From Corynebacterium propinquum DSM 44285 (lineage in GTDB: Bacteria; Actinomycetota; Actinomycetes; Mycobacteriales; Mycobacteriaceae), in assembly GCF_000375525.1 (NCBI RefSeq), contig NZ_AQXC01000002.1, positions 124,001-188,000 on the forward strand: a DNA stretch of 64,000 bases, in the 5' to 3' direction. Position 1 is the first letter of the stretch, and each line of letters begins with the position of its first letter. The position numbers and the translations under genes are program-made. This document shows, in pieces, positions 1-9,046 of this stretch. The notes under the pieces are model-generated. The model saw only the letters and a list, made by a program, of their open reading frames with translations. It made no database searches and was not told the origin of the DNA.

Positions 1-1
1 A

Positions 2-970
2 CTCGGCGTGGACATGATGTTCGAGCAGATCAAAGCTTCGTTGCGAGAATTTGGCGTGGAGTACGACGTGTATTTTCACGAAAATTCTCTGTATGAATCC
101 GGTGCGGTAGACAAGGCAATTGCCACCCTGAAGGAGAACGACAATCTGTACGAAGCCGACGGCGCGTGGTGGCTGCGGTCAGAGAAATTCGGTGATGACA
201 AAGACCGTGTGGTGATCAAATCTGATGGCGATCACGCATACATCGCTGGTGATATCGCATATGTTGCCGATAAGTTCGACCGCGGCCATAACCTGGCAAT
301 TTATATGTTGGGCGCCGACCACCATGGCTATATTGGACGTTTGCGCGCAGCTGCTCAAGCCCTGGGATATGAGCCGGATAACGTGGAAGTGCTGATCGGT
401 CAGATGGTGAACCTGCTTCGCGATGGCAAACCGGTACGGATGTCTAAACGCGCCGGAACCGTCATCACCTTGGAAGATTTGGTCGAAGCCATCGGCATCG
501 ATGGCGCGCGTTATGCGTTGGTTCGCTCTAATGTGGATACTTCGGTGGATATTGACCTGGAGCTGTGGACTGCGCAGTCAGCTGATAATCCCGTGTACTA
601 CGTGCAATATGGCCACGCCCGGCTGTGTTCGATTGAGCGGAAAGCCGCAGAGCTCGGAGTGGATGCGGAATCTCCAGATCTGGGCTTGTTGGTCCATGAT
701 AAAGAAGGCGACCTCATCCGCACCTTGGGTGAGTTCCCAGAGGTGGTGGCAACCGCCGCACAACTACGCGAACCACACCGCATTGCCCGCTACGTTGAGG
801 ACCTAGCGGCAACCTTCCATCGTTTTTATGATCAATGCCAGATTCTGCCGAAAGCAGGCGAGCAGGCGCAAGCTATCCACAGTGCGCGTTTAGCATTAGC
901 GCGTGCGACGCGACAGGTATTACACAACGGCTTGACCATGGTAGGTGTCAACGCACCAGAACGGATGTAG
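2..970 (+). CDS. argS: Arginyl-tRNA synthetase, 3' part
   Basis: This is the C-terminal part of a class I arginyl-tRNA synthetase, which charges tRNA-Arg in the cytosol. The reading frame is open to the left edge, so the start and the HIGH motif lie outside the window. About 323 residues remain. A KMSKS-type loop is visible as RMSKR (codons near 440), followed by the helical anticodon-binding domain. The YYVQYGHAR stretch and a C-terminus ending close after LTMVG are typical of ArgS. The stop is 4 bases before lysA, an argS-lysA pairing that is usual in actinobacteria and suggests cotranscription. Identity is secure from the motifs; only the missing 5' end is uncertain. Confidence 0.96.
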   Translation, partial: LGVDMMFEQIKASLREFGVEYDVYFHENSLYESGAVDKAIATLKENDNLYEADGAWWLRSEKFGDDKDRVVIKSDGDHAYIAGDIAYVADKFDRGHNLAIYMLGADHHGYIGRLRAAAQALGYEPDNVEVLIGQMVNLLRDGKPVRMSKRAGTVITLEDLVEAIGIDGARYALVRSNVDTSVDIDLELWTAQSADNPVYYVQYGHARLCSIERKAAELGVDAESPDLGLLVHDKEGDLIRTLGEFPEVVATAAQLREPHRIARYVEDLAATFHRFYDQCQILPKAGEQAQAIHSARLALARATRQVLHNGLTMVGVNAPERM

Positions 971-974
971 TTGT

Positions 975-2330
975 ATGAGCATGCACCTTTCTGATTTCAA
1001 TGAATTGCCTAGCCATGTCTGGCCACGGAATGCGCGTCGCAACAACGACGGTACGGTGACTATTGCAGGCGTGGCCTTGCCAGACATCGTCGCGGAACAT
1101 GGCACTCCCGTCATGGTTTTCGATGAAGACGATTTTCGCTCGCGGTGCCGCGATATGGCGCAGGCTTTTCACGGGGCTGAAAACGTGCATTATGCCTCCA
1201 AAGCGATGCTGTCGACACGCATCGTTCGGTGGGTCAAGGATGAGGGCTTGTCTCTCGATGTAGCTTCACTCAACGAGCTTCTCATTGCATTGCGCGCGGG
1301 ATTTCCAGCCGAACGCATCACGGTGCACGGTAACACCAAAAACCGGGAGTTCTTGCACCACTGTGTTGCCGCACGAGTCGGTCACGTGGTCTTGGACGCT
1401 CCCGGCGAGCTTGTGGAGCTCAATGAGATTGCTGCAGAAATGAATCAGCACCAGTCTGTCTTCGTGCGCGTAACCCCGGGCGTGGATGCGCATACCCATG
1501 AATTCATCGCGACCAGCCATGAAGATCAAAAATTCGGCTTTTCCCTCGCTGCCGGTGATGCGTGGCAGGCCGTCGTCGATGCGCAGCAAGCGAGTAATTT
1601 GGACTTGGATGGCATCCATTGTCATGTAGGCTCCCAGGTTTTTGATGCCGATGGTTTCACACTCGCCGCCGACCGCCTATTGGAATTGTTCGCGCGGGTG
1701 CATCAAGAGTTGGGCGTGCAGCTGCCGATTTTGGATCTCGGTGGCGGCTATGGTGTGCCCTATCTTGCCGACGACTCCGAGTTGGATATCGCGGGCATTG
1801 CCGCAGACCTGATCGCGGCGGTGAATAATAAAGCGGCATTTCTCGGGATCGATCCGCCACAAGTCGTCGTAGAACCTGGTCGTGCGCTTGTTGGTCCTGC
1901 TGCTGTGACGATCTATGAGGTCGGTGCGGATAAAAACGTGCAAATCGATGACGACCGCTACCGCAGGTATCTCGCGGTCGACGGGGGAATGTCGGATAAT
2001 ATTCGCCCAGCGTTGTACGGTGCTGATTACGACGCGCGCGTGGTCTCGCGGTTTACGGATGGGCACCAGAAATCCACCCGTTTGGTGGGGGCACACTGCG
2101 AGTCCGGCGATATTTTGATCCCAGATTTTGCTTGCCCAGCGGATGTGCGCACCGGTGATTTGTTGGGGCTGGCAGTAACCGGGGCTTATTGTTACCCAAT
2201 GTCTTCGCGGTATAACGCCTTTACCCGTCCTGCGGTGGTCTCAGTCCGGGACGGGCGTGCCGAGCTGATGCTGCGACGGGAAACCATCGAAGACTTGTTG
2301 AGCCTCGATGTGGAACCGGATGTACATTAA
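975..2330 (+). CDS. lysA: Diaminopimelate decarboxylase
   Basis: LysA decarboxylates meso-diaminopimelate to L-lysine, the last step of lysine synthesis, using PLP. The 451-residue protein has the alanine-racemase-like barrel with the PLP lysine in HYASKAM (K76), the HCHVGSQ segment, the glycine loop LDLGGGYG, and the CESGDIL motif that contributes the active-site cysteine from the partner subunit. The frame is open upstream to 945, but ATG 975 ([12 protein letters not shown]) fits C. glutamicum LysA, which begins with a similar NFNELPAHVWPRNA segment. The gene follows argS by 4 bases, so it is probably translated from the same message. Length is normal for the family. Confidence 0.97.
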   Translation: MSMHLSDFNELPSHVWPRNARRNNDGTVTIAGVALPDIVAEHGTPVMVFDEDDFRSRCRDMAQAFHGAENVHYASKAMLSTRIVRWVKDEGLSLDVASLNELLIALRAGFPAERITVHGNTKNREFLHHCVAARVGHVVLDAPGELVELNEIAAEMNQHQSVFVRVTPGVDAHTHEFIATSHEDQKFGFSLAAGDAWQAVVDAQQASNLDLDGIHCHVGSQVFDADGFTLAADRLLELFARVHQELGVQLPILDLGGGYGVPYLADDSELDIAGIAADLIAAVNNKAAFLGIDPPQVVVEPGRALVGPAAVTIYEVGADKNVQIDDDRYRRYLAVDGGMSDNIRPALYGADYDARVVSRFTDGHQKSTRLVGAHCESGDILIPDFACPADVRTGDLLGLAVTGAYCYPMSSRYNAFTRPAVVSVRDGRAELMLRRETIEDLLSLDVEPDVH

Positions 2331-2405
2331 GCCATGCTCTCCGTGGATTGCGGGATTAGGCTGCCGATCCACCGTGGCTGAATAAATTTCGCCAAGCAAG
2401 CTAAA

Positions 2406-2438
2406 TCTGCCGCTAAAGACGGTACGATTGTCGGCAGA
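2406..2438. promoter_or_regulatory. Inverted repeat in the hom leader
   Basis: Perfect 7-base arms TCTGCCG and CGGCAGA flank a 19-base loop, 46 bases before the hom start. The lysA-hom gap is 153 bases, long enough for a separate hom promoter. The repeat could be an operator or an RNA hairpin. I see no T-run after it, so it is not a convincing terminator. Function is inferred only. Confidence 0.35.
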
Positions 2439-2483
2439 AAACTGTGAAGACCAACGACGATCTACGAAGGAATGCGAAACAAC

Positions 2484-3815
2484 ATGGTCGCTAATTCACC
2501 TGCCAATACCGACAACAATGCTGGCAAGCCGGTCGGAATTGCGGTATTAGGAATGGGTACCGTCGGTACCGAGGTCATTCGCTTGCTGGCGGAAAATTCC
2601 GAGCACTTCCGGCAACGCGTCGGTGGCCCATTGGAATTGCGCGGCGTGGCAGTTGATGACACCTCGAAGCCACGCCGTGGTGTAGATCCAGAGATGATCA
2701 CCGGTGATGCGCACGCGCTGATTGAGCGTGATGATGTCGATGTCGTCGTCGAGCTCATTGGCGGTATTGATTATCCGCGTGAGCTGGTGCTTGCTGCGTT
2801 GCGTGCTGGTAAATCGGTGGTGACCGCGAATAAAGCTCTCGTTGCCGCGCACGCTGATGAACTTGCGCAAGCTGCAGAAGATTCTGGAGTCGATCTGTAC
2901 TTTGAGGCCGCCGTGGCTGCTGCGATCCCAGTTGTCGGCATGTTGCGTCGTTCATTGGCAGGTGATCAGATCCGTCGTATCTCTGGAATCGTCAACGGTA
3001 CGACGAACTTCATCTTGGACAAAATGATCACTGAGGGCATGGGCTACGATGAGGCCCTGCAGATTGCTACTGACTTAGGGTATGCGGAAGCAGACCCTAC
3101 TGCCGATGTCGATGGCCACGATGCGGCCTCCAAGGCTGCAATTATGGCATCGCTCGGGTTCTATACTCGCGTTAACTTTAACGATGTGCACTGCGAAGGC
3201 ATCCGCGACATCACCGCAGCCGATATCGCTGCCGCAGACAAGGCGGGATACGTCATCAAGTTGTTGGGAATCTGCGAAAAGATCACCGACGATCAGGGCA
3301 ATGATGCAGTCAATGCGCGCGTCCACCCAACTTTGGTGGCTAAGGATCACCCGTTGGCTTCTGTCAACGAGTCCTACAACGCTATCTTCGTGGAAGCCGA
3401 GGCCGCTGGTTCACTGATGTTCTACGGCAACGGTGCGGGCGGTGACCCAACCGCGTCGGCAGTGCTGGGGGACTTGGTGGGAGCTTCCCGCAACAAGGTG
3501 CATGGCGGCCGCGCACCAGGTGACAACACCTACGCCAACCTGCCCATCGCCGACTTCGGCGAAGTACGCACCCGTTATCACATTGACATGGAAGTAGTAG
3601 ATCGCGCCGGTGTTTTGTCCGATCTTTCTGCGACATTCGCACAGCAGGGTATTTCTTTGCGTACTGTGCGTCAGGAAGAAAATGACAATGGCGTTGCTCG
3701 CCTCATCGTGGTTACCCACAGTGCGAAGGAATCCTTGCTGCATGACACCGTCGAAGCACTGAAGAAATCGTCGGACGTTAAGCAAGTGCATTCTGTGATC
3801 CGTTTGGACGTATAA
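2484..3815 (+). CDS. hom: Homoserine dehydrogenase
   Basis: Hom reduces aspartate semialdehyde to homoserine with NAD(P)H and is the branch point to threonine and methionine. The protein has an N-terminal Rossmann motif GMGTVG (residues 23-28), the substrate domain with NGTTNFIL and DGHDAASKAA, and a C-terminal ACT domain (YHIDMEVVDRAGVL onward) where threonine feedback inhibition acts in corynebacteria. An in-frame ATG at 2472 sits directly on the purine-rich GAAGGA, so ATG 2484 is the better start; the choice changes only four residues. thrB follows after 24 bases, matching the hom-thrB operon of C. glutamicum, without thrC between them as in mycobacteria. Confidence 0.96.
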   Translation: MVANSPANTDNNAGKPVGIAVLGMGTVGTEVIRLLAENSEHFRQRVGGPLELRGVAVDDTSKPRRGVDPEMITGDAHALIERDDVDVVVELIGGIDYPRELVLAALRAGKSVVTANKALVAAHADELAQAAEDSGVDLYFEAAVAAAIPVVGMLRRSLAGDQIRRISGIVNGTTNFILDKMITEGMGYDEALQIATDLGYAEADPTADVDGHDAASKAAIMASLGFYTRVNFNDVHCEGIRDITAADIAAADKAGYVIKLLGICEKITDDQGNDAVNARVHPTLVAKDHPLASVNESYNAIFVEAEAAGSLMFYGNGAGGDPTASAVLGDLVGASRNKVHGGRAPGDNTYANLPIADFGEVRTRYHIDMEVVDRAGVLSDLSATFAQQGISLRTVRQEENDNGVARLIVVTHSAKESLLHDTVEALKKSSDVKQVHSVIRLDV

Positions 3816-3839
3816 GGAATTAGGGGAGCAACGTAGTTC

Positions 3840-4769
3840 ATGAGCACCGAACTAGAAATTGGCACGAAGGCGACGGTCAGAGTGCCCGCATCGTCGGCTA
3901 ACCTAGGGCCGGGTTATGACACACTGGGCCTGGCATTGGGCATTTACGATGTCATCGAGGTTGAGGTCACTTCCTCTGGCCTAGAGATCGAAATTTATGG
4001 TGAGGGTGAAGACGATCTGCCGCGGGATGGTTCACATTTGGTGGTCAAGGCTCTGCGCTCCGGGCTGAACGCGGCTGATGCGACTGCACCGGGGCTGCGA
4101 GTTACCTGCACTAATGCCATTCCACAGTCGCGCGGACTGGGCTCCTCGGCGTCGTCAGCGGTTGCCGGTGTGGCTGCCGCGAATGCGTTGGCTGGGTATC
4201 CATTGTCGGATAACCAGGTGGTGCAGTTGTCTTCCGCGTTTGAAGGCCACCCGGATAATGCTGCGGCCTCGGTTCTTGGCGGAGCGACGGTGTCCTGGAT
4301 GACGGTTCCGGTTGATGGTCGCTCAGCCCCGGAATACAAGGCTGTGAGTATTGGGGTGCACGAGACCATCCGAGCGACGGCCATCGTACCCGATTTTCAT
4401 GCCTCAACCCCTGCAGTTCGCCGGGTGCTCCCCAGCCACGTTACGCACGGTGACGCCGCATTCAACGTGTCCCGCGTGGCTGTGATGACGGTAGCTATCC
4501 AGCATCACCCAGATTTGCTGTGGGAAGGCACCCGAGATCGTTTGCACCAACCGTACCGCGCTGACGTGCTGCCAGTGACAGCGGAATGGGTCAACCGCTT
4601 GCGGAACCGTGGTTATGCTGCGTACCTCTCCGGCGCGGGCCCGACAATCATGGTGCTGCACACCGAAGATATTGCGGAAGGCCTGCTTGCCGACGCCCGC
4701 GAGCAGGGATTGAAGGTCGTCGAGTTGGGGGTTGCTGGTCCAGTAGAAACGAGCGTTACTCACGCCTAG
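3840..4769 (+). CDS. thrB: Homoserine kinase
   Basis: ThrB phosphorylates homoserine to O-phosphohomoserine, which ThrC (not in this window) converts to threonine. It is a GHMP kinase: the N-terminal [16 protein letters not shown] segment and the ATP-binding loop [16 protein letters not shown] (residues 95-110) are both present, as is the C-terminal LSGAGPT loop. The 309 residues are the usual length. ATG 3840 is preceded by an AGGAATTAGGGGAG-type purine stretch at moderate distance. It is the last gene of the argS-lysA-hom-thrB run and ends just before a strong terminator that separates it from the convergent molybdate genes. Confidence 0.97.
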   Translation: MSTELEIGTKATVRVPASSANLGPGYDTLGLALGIYDVIEVEVTSSGLEIEIYGEGEDDLPRDGSHLVVKALRSGLNAADATAPGLRVTCTNAIPQSRGLGSSASSAVAGVAAANALAGYPLSDNQVVQLSSAFEGHPDNAAASVLGGATVSWMTVPVDGRSAPEYKAVSIGVHETIRATAIVPDFHASTPAVRRVLPSHVTHGDAAFNVSRVAVMTVAIQHHPDLLWEGTRDRLHQPYRADVLPVTAEWVNRLRNRGYAAYLSGAGPTIMVLHTEDIAEGLLADAREQGLKVVELGVAGPVETSVTHA

Positions 4770-4787
4770 CGGTTGTTTGAGACGCTG

Positions 4788-4822
4788 AAGGTGCTAGCCG
4801 CATTCGGCTAGCACCTTATTTG
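4788..4822. terminator. Bidirectional terminator between thrB and modBC
   Basis: A perfect 12-base inverted repeat (4788-4799 and 4806-4817, left arm AAGGTGCTAGCC) encloses a 6-base loop and is followed by ATTT. It lies in the 60-base gap between the convergent thrB and modBC genes, and A/T on both sides lets it serve both directions. Confidence 0.85.
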
Positions 4823-4829
4823 TGTCCTC

Positions 4830-6815
4830 CTAGTTGCTGTTTGGTTGGTTCTGCATCACTGTCCTGTCTTCGGCAGCCAATGCTGTTACAAAGATCTTCG
4901 CTGGGTCGATGCCCCAGGTAATTTGTTCGTCGAGTTCTAGCCCGAGTTCGTGGGCATCTTGTGGTGAGATGGTGATATCAACCTGCTCACCGTGTGTATC
5001 CACCGTGACGTCGCAGACCGTGGGGTGGGGAACGGAAAGATCAGTAATCCGTCCGGTCCAAGAATTGTCCTGGGTACCCGAGTTGCTGGCCGGTTCGTGT
5101 TGCGATAACCAAGCATCGGAAGGAAGCCATGTCGCTAGTACCTCAGTGCCGTGCGCCGTTCTTGCTGAAGCACCGTCGCCCCCCAAGGCAAGGCCCTCGG
5201 TGGCTACTTTGAGTGAGAACTCACCACAGTTAATCTGCGTTGATGTATTCCCAGCATTGTCTGTGTCCAGGCCAGGCATAATGTGTGCTGCCACCGCGTT
5301 GAGTCCCAAGGTCGTTGCCAAAAATTTTGTACTTGGGGCAGCGGTGAGTTCTGTCGTTTTGTCATAGGCAACGATTTTTCCGGAGGCAATGGACATGACG
5401 TAATCGGATAGTGAGGAAATATCATGCCCGTTATGCGTGACCAGCAGTGTGGTGCGTTGCTGGGAAGTGGTGCGGAAATATGCCTTCCATTGGGCGGCAA
5501 TCGAGCTATCGAGGCCCGCGAATGGCTCATCGAGGATCAAGACCTCGGGGCTGGCGGCAATAGCCCGGACGATGGCAACCTGGCGTGATTGCCCTCCGGA
5601 TAACGCTGGTACAGGCACAGCTTGCAGTTCACTAAGACCAGCAGCAGCTAATAATTCCTTTGCTCGGTCTGTATCCCGGGTCGCCATGGTGACCGCCTGC
5701 AACACGGTAGAAGCAGGAGGCAATGCGGGATTTTGGGTCAAAATAATGACTTTTGGCTGCTTGCGGTATTCGTTTCCGTTATCGTCCACGAATTCCACAT
5801 CAGCTCCGCCGAGGCGGCCAGCGATTGCTTTCATGAGCGTGGTCTTACCAGCGCCATTGGAACCAACCACGGCAGTGGTCTGTCCTGCTTGAACGTCGCA
5901 ACCGTTGACCTTGATTCCCACCGGCGTCGTGGTCGCGGCCGTGAGCACACTAAGGCGTTGCCGGTTGAGACCAATATTTCGGCTTACGCGGTGCTTGTGA
6001 CGCTTTTTTAATACTGTTGGCAACCCGGAAAGACACAGCACAACGATGGCGATGAAGATCAACAACGCCGCTTGTACATAAGCGATATCTGCGTCGACTT
6101 CGCGGTTGAGGTAGATCGCCAATGGGAGAGTACGAGTTTCGCCTGGCAACGAACCCGCAAAGGTAAGCGTGGCGCCGAATTCTCCTAGTGAACGAGCTAG
6201 TCCTAAGCCTGCACCCGTAACGATAGCGGGCAGAATCGTCGGCAAGATTACTCGCCAGATCACCCGCGGGTAGCTCATACCGATGCTGAGTGCGGAATCA
6301 ATGATTTCTTGGTTAATCTGGCGCAACGCAGAATCGGCCGAGACGATGATAAATGGCAAGGTAATAAACACGTGTGATGCCACTACGCCGCTAAAGGTAA
6401 AAGCGATATCGATACCGAGCGCATCCAAGATCCCGGAAGTATAGGAGCGCCGACCGATCGCAGCTGTGAGCGCTAGGCCTGCGACTACCGGTGGCATAGC
6501 TAGTGGTAAGACGACTAATAACCGAATAAACCAACCGCTTTTGCTGTTCTGCAACAACCACAACGACAGCGGGATTCCGAGCGCTAACGTAATGGTAGTG
6601 GATAAAACAGCAGCGTAGAGCGATAACTTTAATGCTTCCAGGGTAGAAGCTTCCGTGGTGATTTCAACGAATCGATCCCACGGTACGCGGAAAATCAGGG
6701 CCGATAGTGGGCCCAGCACCGTCACCACGGCAATTGCCGCAAGAAACACCAGGGCAATTGGGTTTTTCGGTCGAACTGGGTGCGGGGTCCAATCGGCAGA
6801 ATGAGTGTGTGCCAT
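4830..6815 (-). CDS. modB: Fused molybdate ABC transporter permease-ATPase (ModB-ModC)
   Basis: One 661-residue chain carries both membrane and motor parts of a molybdate importer. Residues 20-265 form a ModB-like permease with about five to six membrane segments and the EAA-type loop around 170-215 (ALSIGMSYPRVIWRVILP, SLGEFGAT). Residues about 295-480 form an ABC ATPase with Walker A GSNGAGKTT (318-326), Q-loop Q361, signature LSGGQ (405-409), Walker B VLILDE (425-430) and H461. The last 130 residues resemble a TOBE-type regulatory region. modA lies 40 bases upstream on the same strand. ModB and ModC are normally separate proteins; fusions occur but are uncommon. No frameshift is visible at the junction. 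Specificity for molybdate rather than tungstate or sulfate is inferred from the Moco context. Confidence 0.9.
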   Translation of the reverse strand: MAHTHSADWTPHPVRPKNPIALVFLAAIAVVTVLGPLSALIFRVPWDRFVEITTEASTLEALKLSLYAAVLSTTITLALGIPLSLWLLQNSKSGWFIRLLVVLPLAMPPVVAGLALTAAIGRRSYTSGILDALGIDIAFTFSGVVASHVFITLPFIIVSADSALRQINQEIIDSALSIGMSYPRVIWRVILPTILPAIVTGAGLGLARSLGEFGATLTFAGSLPGETRTLPLAIYLNREVDADIAYVQAALLIFIAIVVLCLSGLPTVLKKRHKHRVSRNIGLNRQRLSVLTAATTTPVGIKVNGCDVQAGQTTAVVGSNGAGKTTLMKAIAGRLGGADVEFVDDNGNEYRKQPKVIILTQNPALPPASTVLQAVTMATRDTDRAKELLAAAGLSELQAVPVPALSGGQSRQVAIVRAIAASPEVLILDEPFAGLDSSIAAQWKAYFRTTSQQRTTLLVTHNGHDISSLSDYVMSIASGKIVAYDKTTELTAAPSTKFLATTLGLNAVAAHIMPGLDTDNAGNTSTQINCGEFSLKVATEGLALGGDGASARTAHGTEVLATWLPSDAWLSQHEPASNSGTQDNSWTGRITDLSVPHPTVCDVTVDTHGEQVDITISPQDAHELGLELDEQITWGIDPAKIFVTALAAEDRTVMQNQPNSN

Positions 6816-6855
6816 GGTGCGGTGCTTTCAGCCGTTATTTAATTGGGGCCGTTAT

Positions 6856-7677
6856 TTACTTGGAGGCTGCTGGCAAGAATCCAGCGTCTTCCCATACCGA
6901 GCGCATTGCTTCACTGCGCAGTAACTCGAGAACGGCCTGTGCAGCCTCAGCATTGGCAGCGTTCTTCAGCACGGCAGCTGGGTAATCATTCACAAAATCC
7001 TCAGCGTTCGGGATTTCAATGACTTCGATTTCGTCACCGGCAGCAACAGCGTCGGTCTTGTATACCCATGCCGCATCAGCCTGACCGGAGGTGACTTTAC
7101 CCAGGGTGTCGGTCACGGAGTGCTCCAGTGAGGATGGGTGCAGGTCGAGGTTGTTTTCTTCGGCCAGCTGCTCAGTCAGGTTGCCACATGGGACCGAGGG
7201 ATCACACAGAACCAGGGTGGTATCTTCAGTGAGATCTTCGACGCTGTTGATGTTTGCTGGGTTATCAGCTGGAACCACCATGACCAGAGTGTTCGCTGCG
7301 ACCATGTCGGATTCTTCTACGTCGCCGTTTTCTTTGGCCTTGTCCATCGACTTGGTGTCGGCGGTCAGCAAAACATCTGCTGGTGCACCCTCCTTGATCT
7401 GGTTGACCAAGTCGGTGGAACCGGCATTGTTGATGGTCAAATTAACTGGTGGGTCCAGTTTCTTAGCTTCCTCTACTAGTTCATCACCAATCACACGGGT
7501 GGAAGCAGCGGCGAACAGGGTAACGTCCTGTGCGGCAGCAGATTCGCCAGTGGTTTCTGCTGCGGAGCTGTCGGTGGAGCCACCGTCGGACTGGCAACCA
7601 GCCAGTGTGAGGGCGCTGGCTGCGAGCGCACCGGTGGCGATGCGACGAATGGTGGTTGCGCGGTTCCGAGGAAGCAT
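6856..7677 (-). CDS. modA: Molybdate-binding lipoprotein
   Basis: ModA is the extracytoplasmic molybdate-binding component that feeds the ModBC transporter encoded just downstream. The 273-residue protein starts with a basic, hydrophobic signal peptide ending in lipobox LAGC (lipidated C28), followed by a Ser/Asp/Glu-rich tether. The mature part begins VTLFAAASTRVIGDEL and contains INNAGSTDLVNQI, LLTADTKSMDKA, NTLVMVVP and the late QADAAWVYKTDA segment, all features of the periplasmic molybdate-binding family. A strong ribosome-binding site AAGGAGAGA precedes ATG 7677. The gene follows fdhD by 23 bases, so molybdate uptake is probably coexpressed with fdhD and moaD. Confidence 0.94.
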   Translation of the reverse strand: MLPRNRATTIRRIATGALAASALTLAGCQSDGGSTDSSAAETTGESAAAQDVTLFAAASTRVIGDELVEEAKKLDPPVNLTINNAGSTDLVNQIKEGAPADVLLTADTKSMDKAKENGDVEESDMVAANTLVMVVPADNPANINSVEDLTEDTTLVLCDPSVPCGNLTEQLAEENNLDLHPSSLEHSVTDTLGKVTSGQADAAWVYKTDAVAAGDEIEVIEIPNAEDFVNDYPAAVLKNAANAEAAQAVLELLRSEAMRSVWEDAGFLPAASK

Positions 7678-7700
7678 GGAATCTCTCCTTTTAAGTGTTC

Positions 7701-8573
7701 CTAGTCAATACCTTCCAAGCTTCCATTATACAAATTAAAACGATTTTCACGGGTGAATCCGCTAAGAAAAAATCCCGTTTGACGTGCAAGTTCGACCGCT
7801 AGTGATGTGGCAGCCGACACGGCAACCAAGCCAGAGAATCCAGCCAACACGGCTTTTTGCACAAGCTCGAAGCTAGCGCGTGACGTCATGACCAAATACA
7901 TGTGTTCCGCGGGTAATTGGTCGTCCATCACCATCGCACCGATGACTTTGTCCGCAGCATTGTGTCGGCCAACATCCTCTCGTATAACGACCAGATTTCC
8001 GTCGTGGGTTACCGCGCCAGCTGCATGGATACCGCCGGTCCGGCGGAAAGCATTTTGATTGTTGTGTAATAACCCCGGCAGAGACAAGATGAATTCTGGC
8101 GTAGGACGCACCGGGGAAATGGGATACGAGCTGCGCTTGGCGACGTCGTCGATAGAAGTGGTTCCGCAGATGCCACAGGCTGAGGTAGTTGCCACCGAGC
8201 GCACCGGTAGCGACGAGGACGTGATCGTCGCACGGAGCTCGACGTCGATGGTGTTATACGTGTTATAACCATCGGATCCAACTGCGCCACCGCAGTACCG
8301 CATGGTTGCGACGTCAGATGCGCGGCTGATGATACCTTCTGCATGCAAGAGCCCGTGCACTAATTCAAAATCATTGCCCGGGGTGCGCATGGTGGTCACA
8401 AAATCTCTGCCATCGATGCGGATCTGTAGAGGTTCTTCCACCGCGAGGGTGTCTACGCGTTCGGATGTTGAGACCTCATCGGTGTGAGGTGCAACTGTGG
8501 ACTCGGCACGTGCTGCGGTGGTATCCCGGTATACCCGAGTAATAGGAGTGCGGGATGTGAGCCGTTGGGCCAT
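7701..8573 (-). CDS. fdhD: Formate dehydrogenase sulfurtransferase FdhD
   Basis: FdhD passes sulfur from a cysteine desulfurase to the molybdenum cofactor of formate dehydrogenase, which is needed for activity. The 290-residue protein has the family's sulfur-relay motif CGICG (C133 and C136), the GNDFELVHGLLHAEGII segment and the conserved REDVGRHNAADKVIG and TSRASFELVQKA stretches. It lies between moaD and modA on the minus strand, so it seems part of a moaD-fdhD-modA-modBC operon. No formate dehydrogenase catalytic subunit is present in the window; the enzyme it serves must lie elsewhere. The N-terminal 40 residues are variable and the start could be slightly downstream. Confidence 0.95.
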   Translation of the reverse strand: MAQRLTSRTPITRVYRDTTAARAESTVAPHTDEVSTSERVDTLAVEEPLQIRIDGRDFVTTMRTPGNDFELVHGLLHAEGIISRASDVATMRYCGGAVGSDGYNTYNTIDVELRATITSSSLPVRSVATTSACGICGTTSIDDVAKRSSYPISPVRPTPEFILSLPGLLHNNQNAFRRTGGIHAAGAVTHDGNLVVIREDVGRHNAADKVIGAMVMDDQLPAEHMYLVMTSRASFELVQKAVLAGFSGLVAVSAATSLAVELARQTGFFLSGFTRENRFNLYNGSLEGID

Positions 8574-8662
8574 GGTGAAAAACCTACTTCGTCGTGCGTG
8601 CCAGGTCAGTAATATGCGTGAGCTGTAGCCAGCAATAACCGGAATTCAAGCAGGCAGTTTTT

Positions 8663-8938
8663 CTAACCACCCGCGAATGGTGGTAATACGTCAACGCGTT
8701 GGACGCCTGCCAAAGAAGCCGAGGGAGTAGCGGAGGCACCGTCGAGAAGAAAACTACAACGCGGGAAGATATCTGCCAGTCCCATGCCAGAATCTGTGGT
8801 TCCACTGTGTTGTTGTGCGCGGGATTCCAGGAGTTCGCCCAAAGTTGTGAACTCAGTTTCCGTAATATCTTCGCGGGCAGTTCCCGCTGCAGCGCGGGCT
8901 GCGGAAAAATAGTGAATGCTCAGCATGATGCATACCAT
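8663..8938 (-). CDS. moaD: Molybdopterin synthase small subunit MoaD
   Basis: MoaD is a ubiquitin-like sulfur carrier; its C-terminal Gly-Gly is adenylated, then thiocarboxylated, and supplies sulfur to convert cPMP to molybdopterin together with MoaE. The chain ends VLPPFAGG, the required di-glycine tail, and starts with a beta strand LSIHYFSAARAAAG typical of the family. Two starts are possible: ATG 8938 (91 residues), with AGGCAG just upstream, or ATG 8926 (87 residues), which fits homologues better. It is divergent from moeA across about 110 bases and is the first gene of the minus-strand fdhD-mod operon. Its partner MoaE is encoded 4 kb away at 12768. Confidence 0.9.
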   Translation of the reverse strand: MVCIMLSIHYFSAARAAAGTAREDITETEFTTLGELLESRAQQHSGTTDSGMGLADIFPRCSFLLDGASATPSASLAGVQRVDVLPPFAGG

Positions 8939-9046
8939 TCTGCCTGGTCGGATAGCGGAAATGCAATTTCTCAGGATAGGTGTCTATCGCGGCAAATTTT
9001 TCGGACTACCGCGGCCACAGCGAGACGAAAGTGCTTAAATGGAGCC

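Noticed and set aside
8699-9046. 116-codon N-terminal extension of moeA
   Set aside because: It runs antisense through moaD and has no MoeA-like sequence. ATG 9047 with GGAG gives the normal family start.
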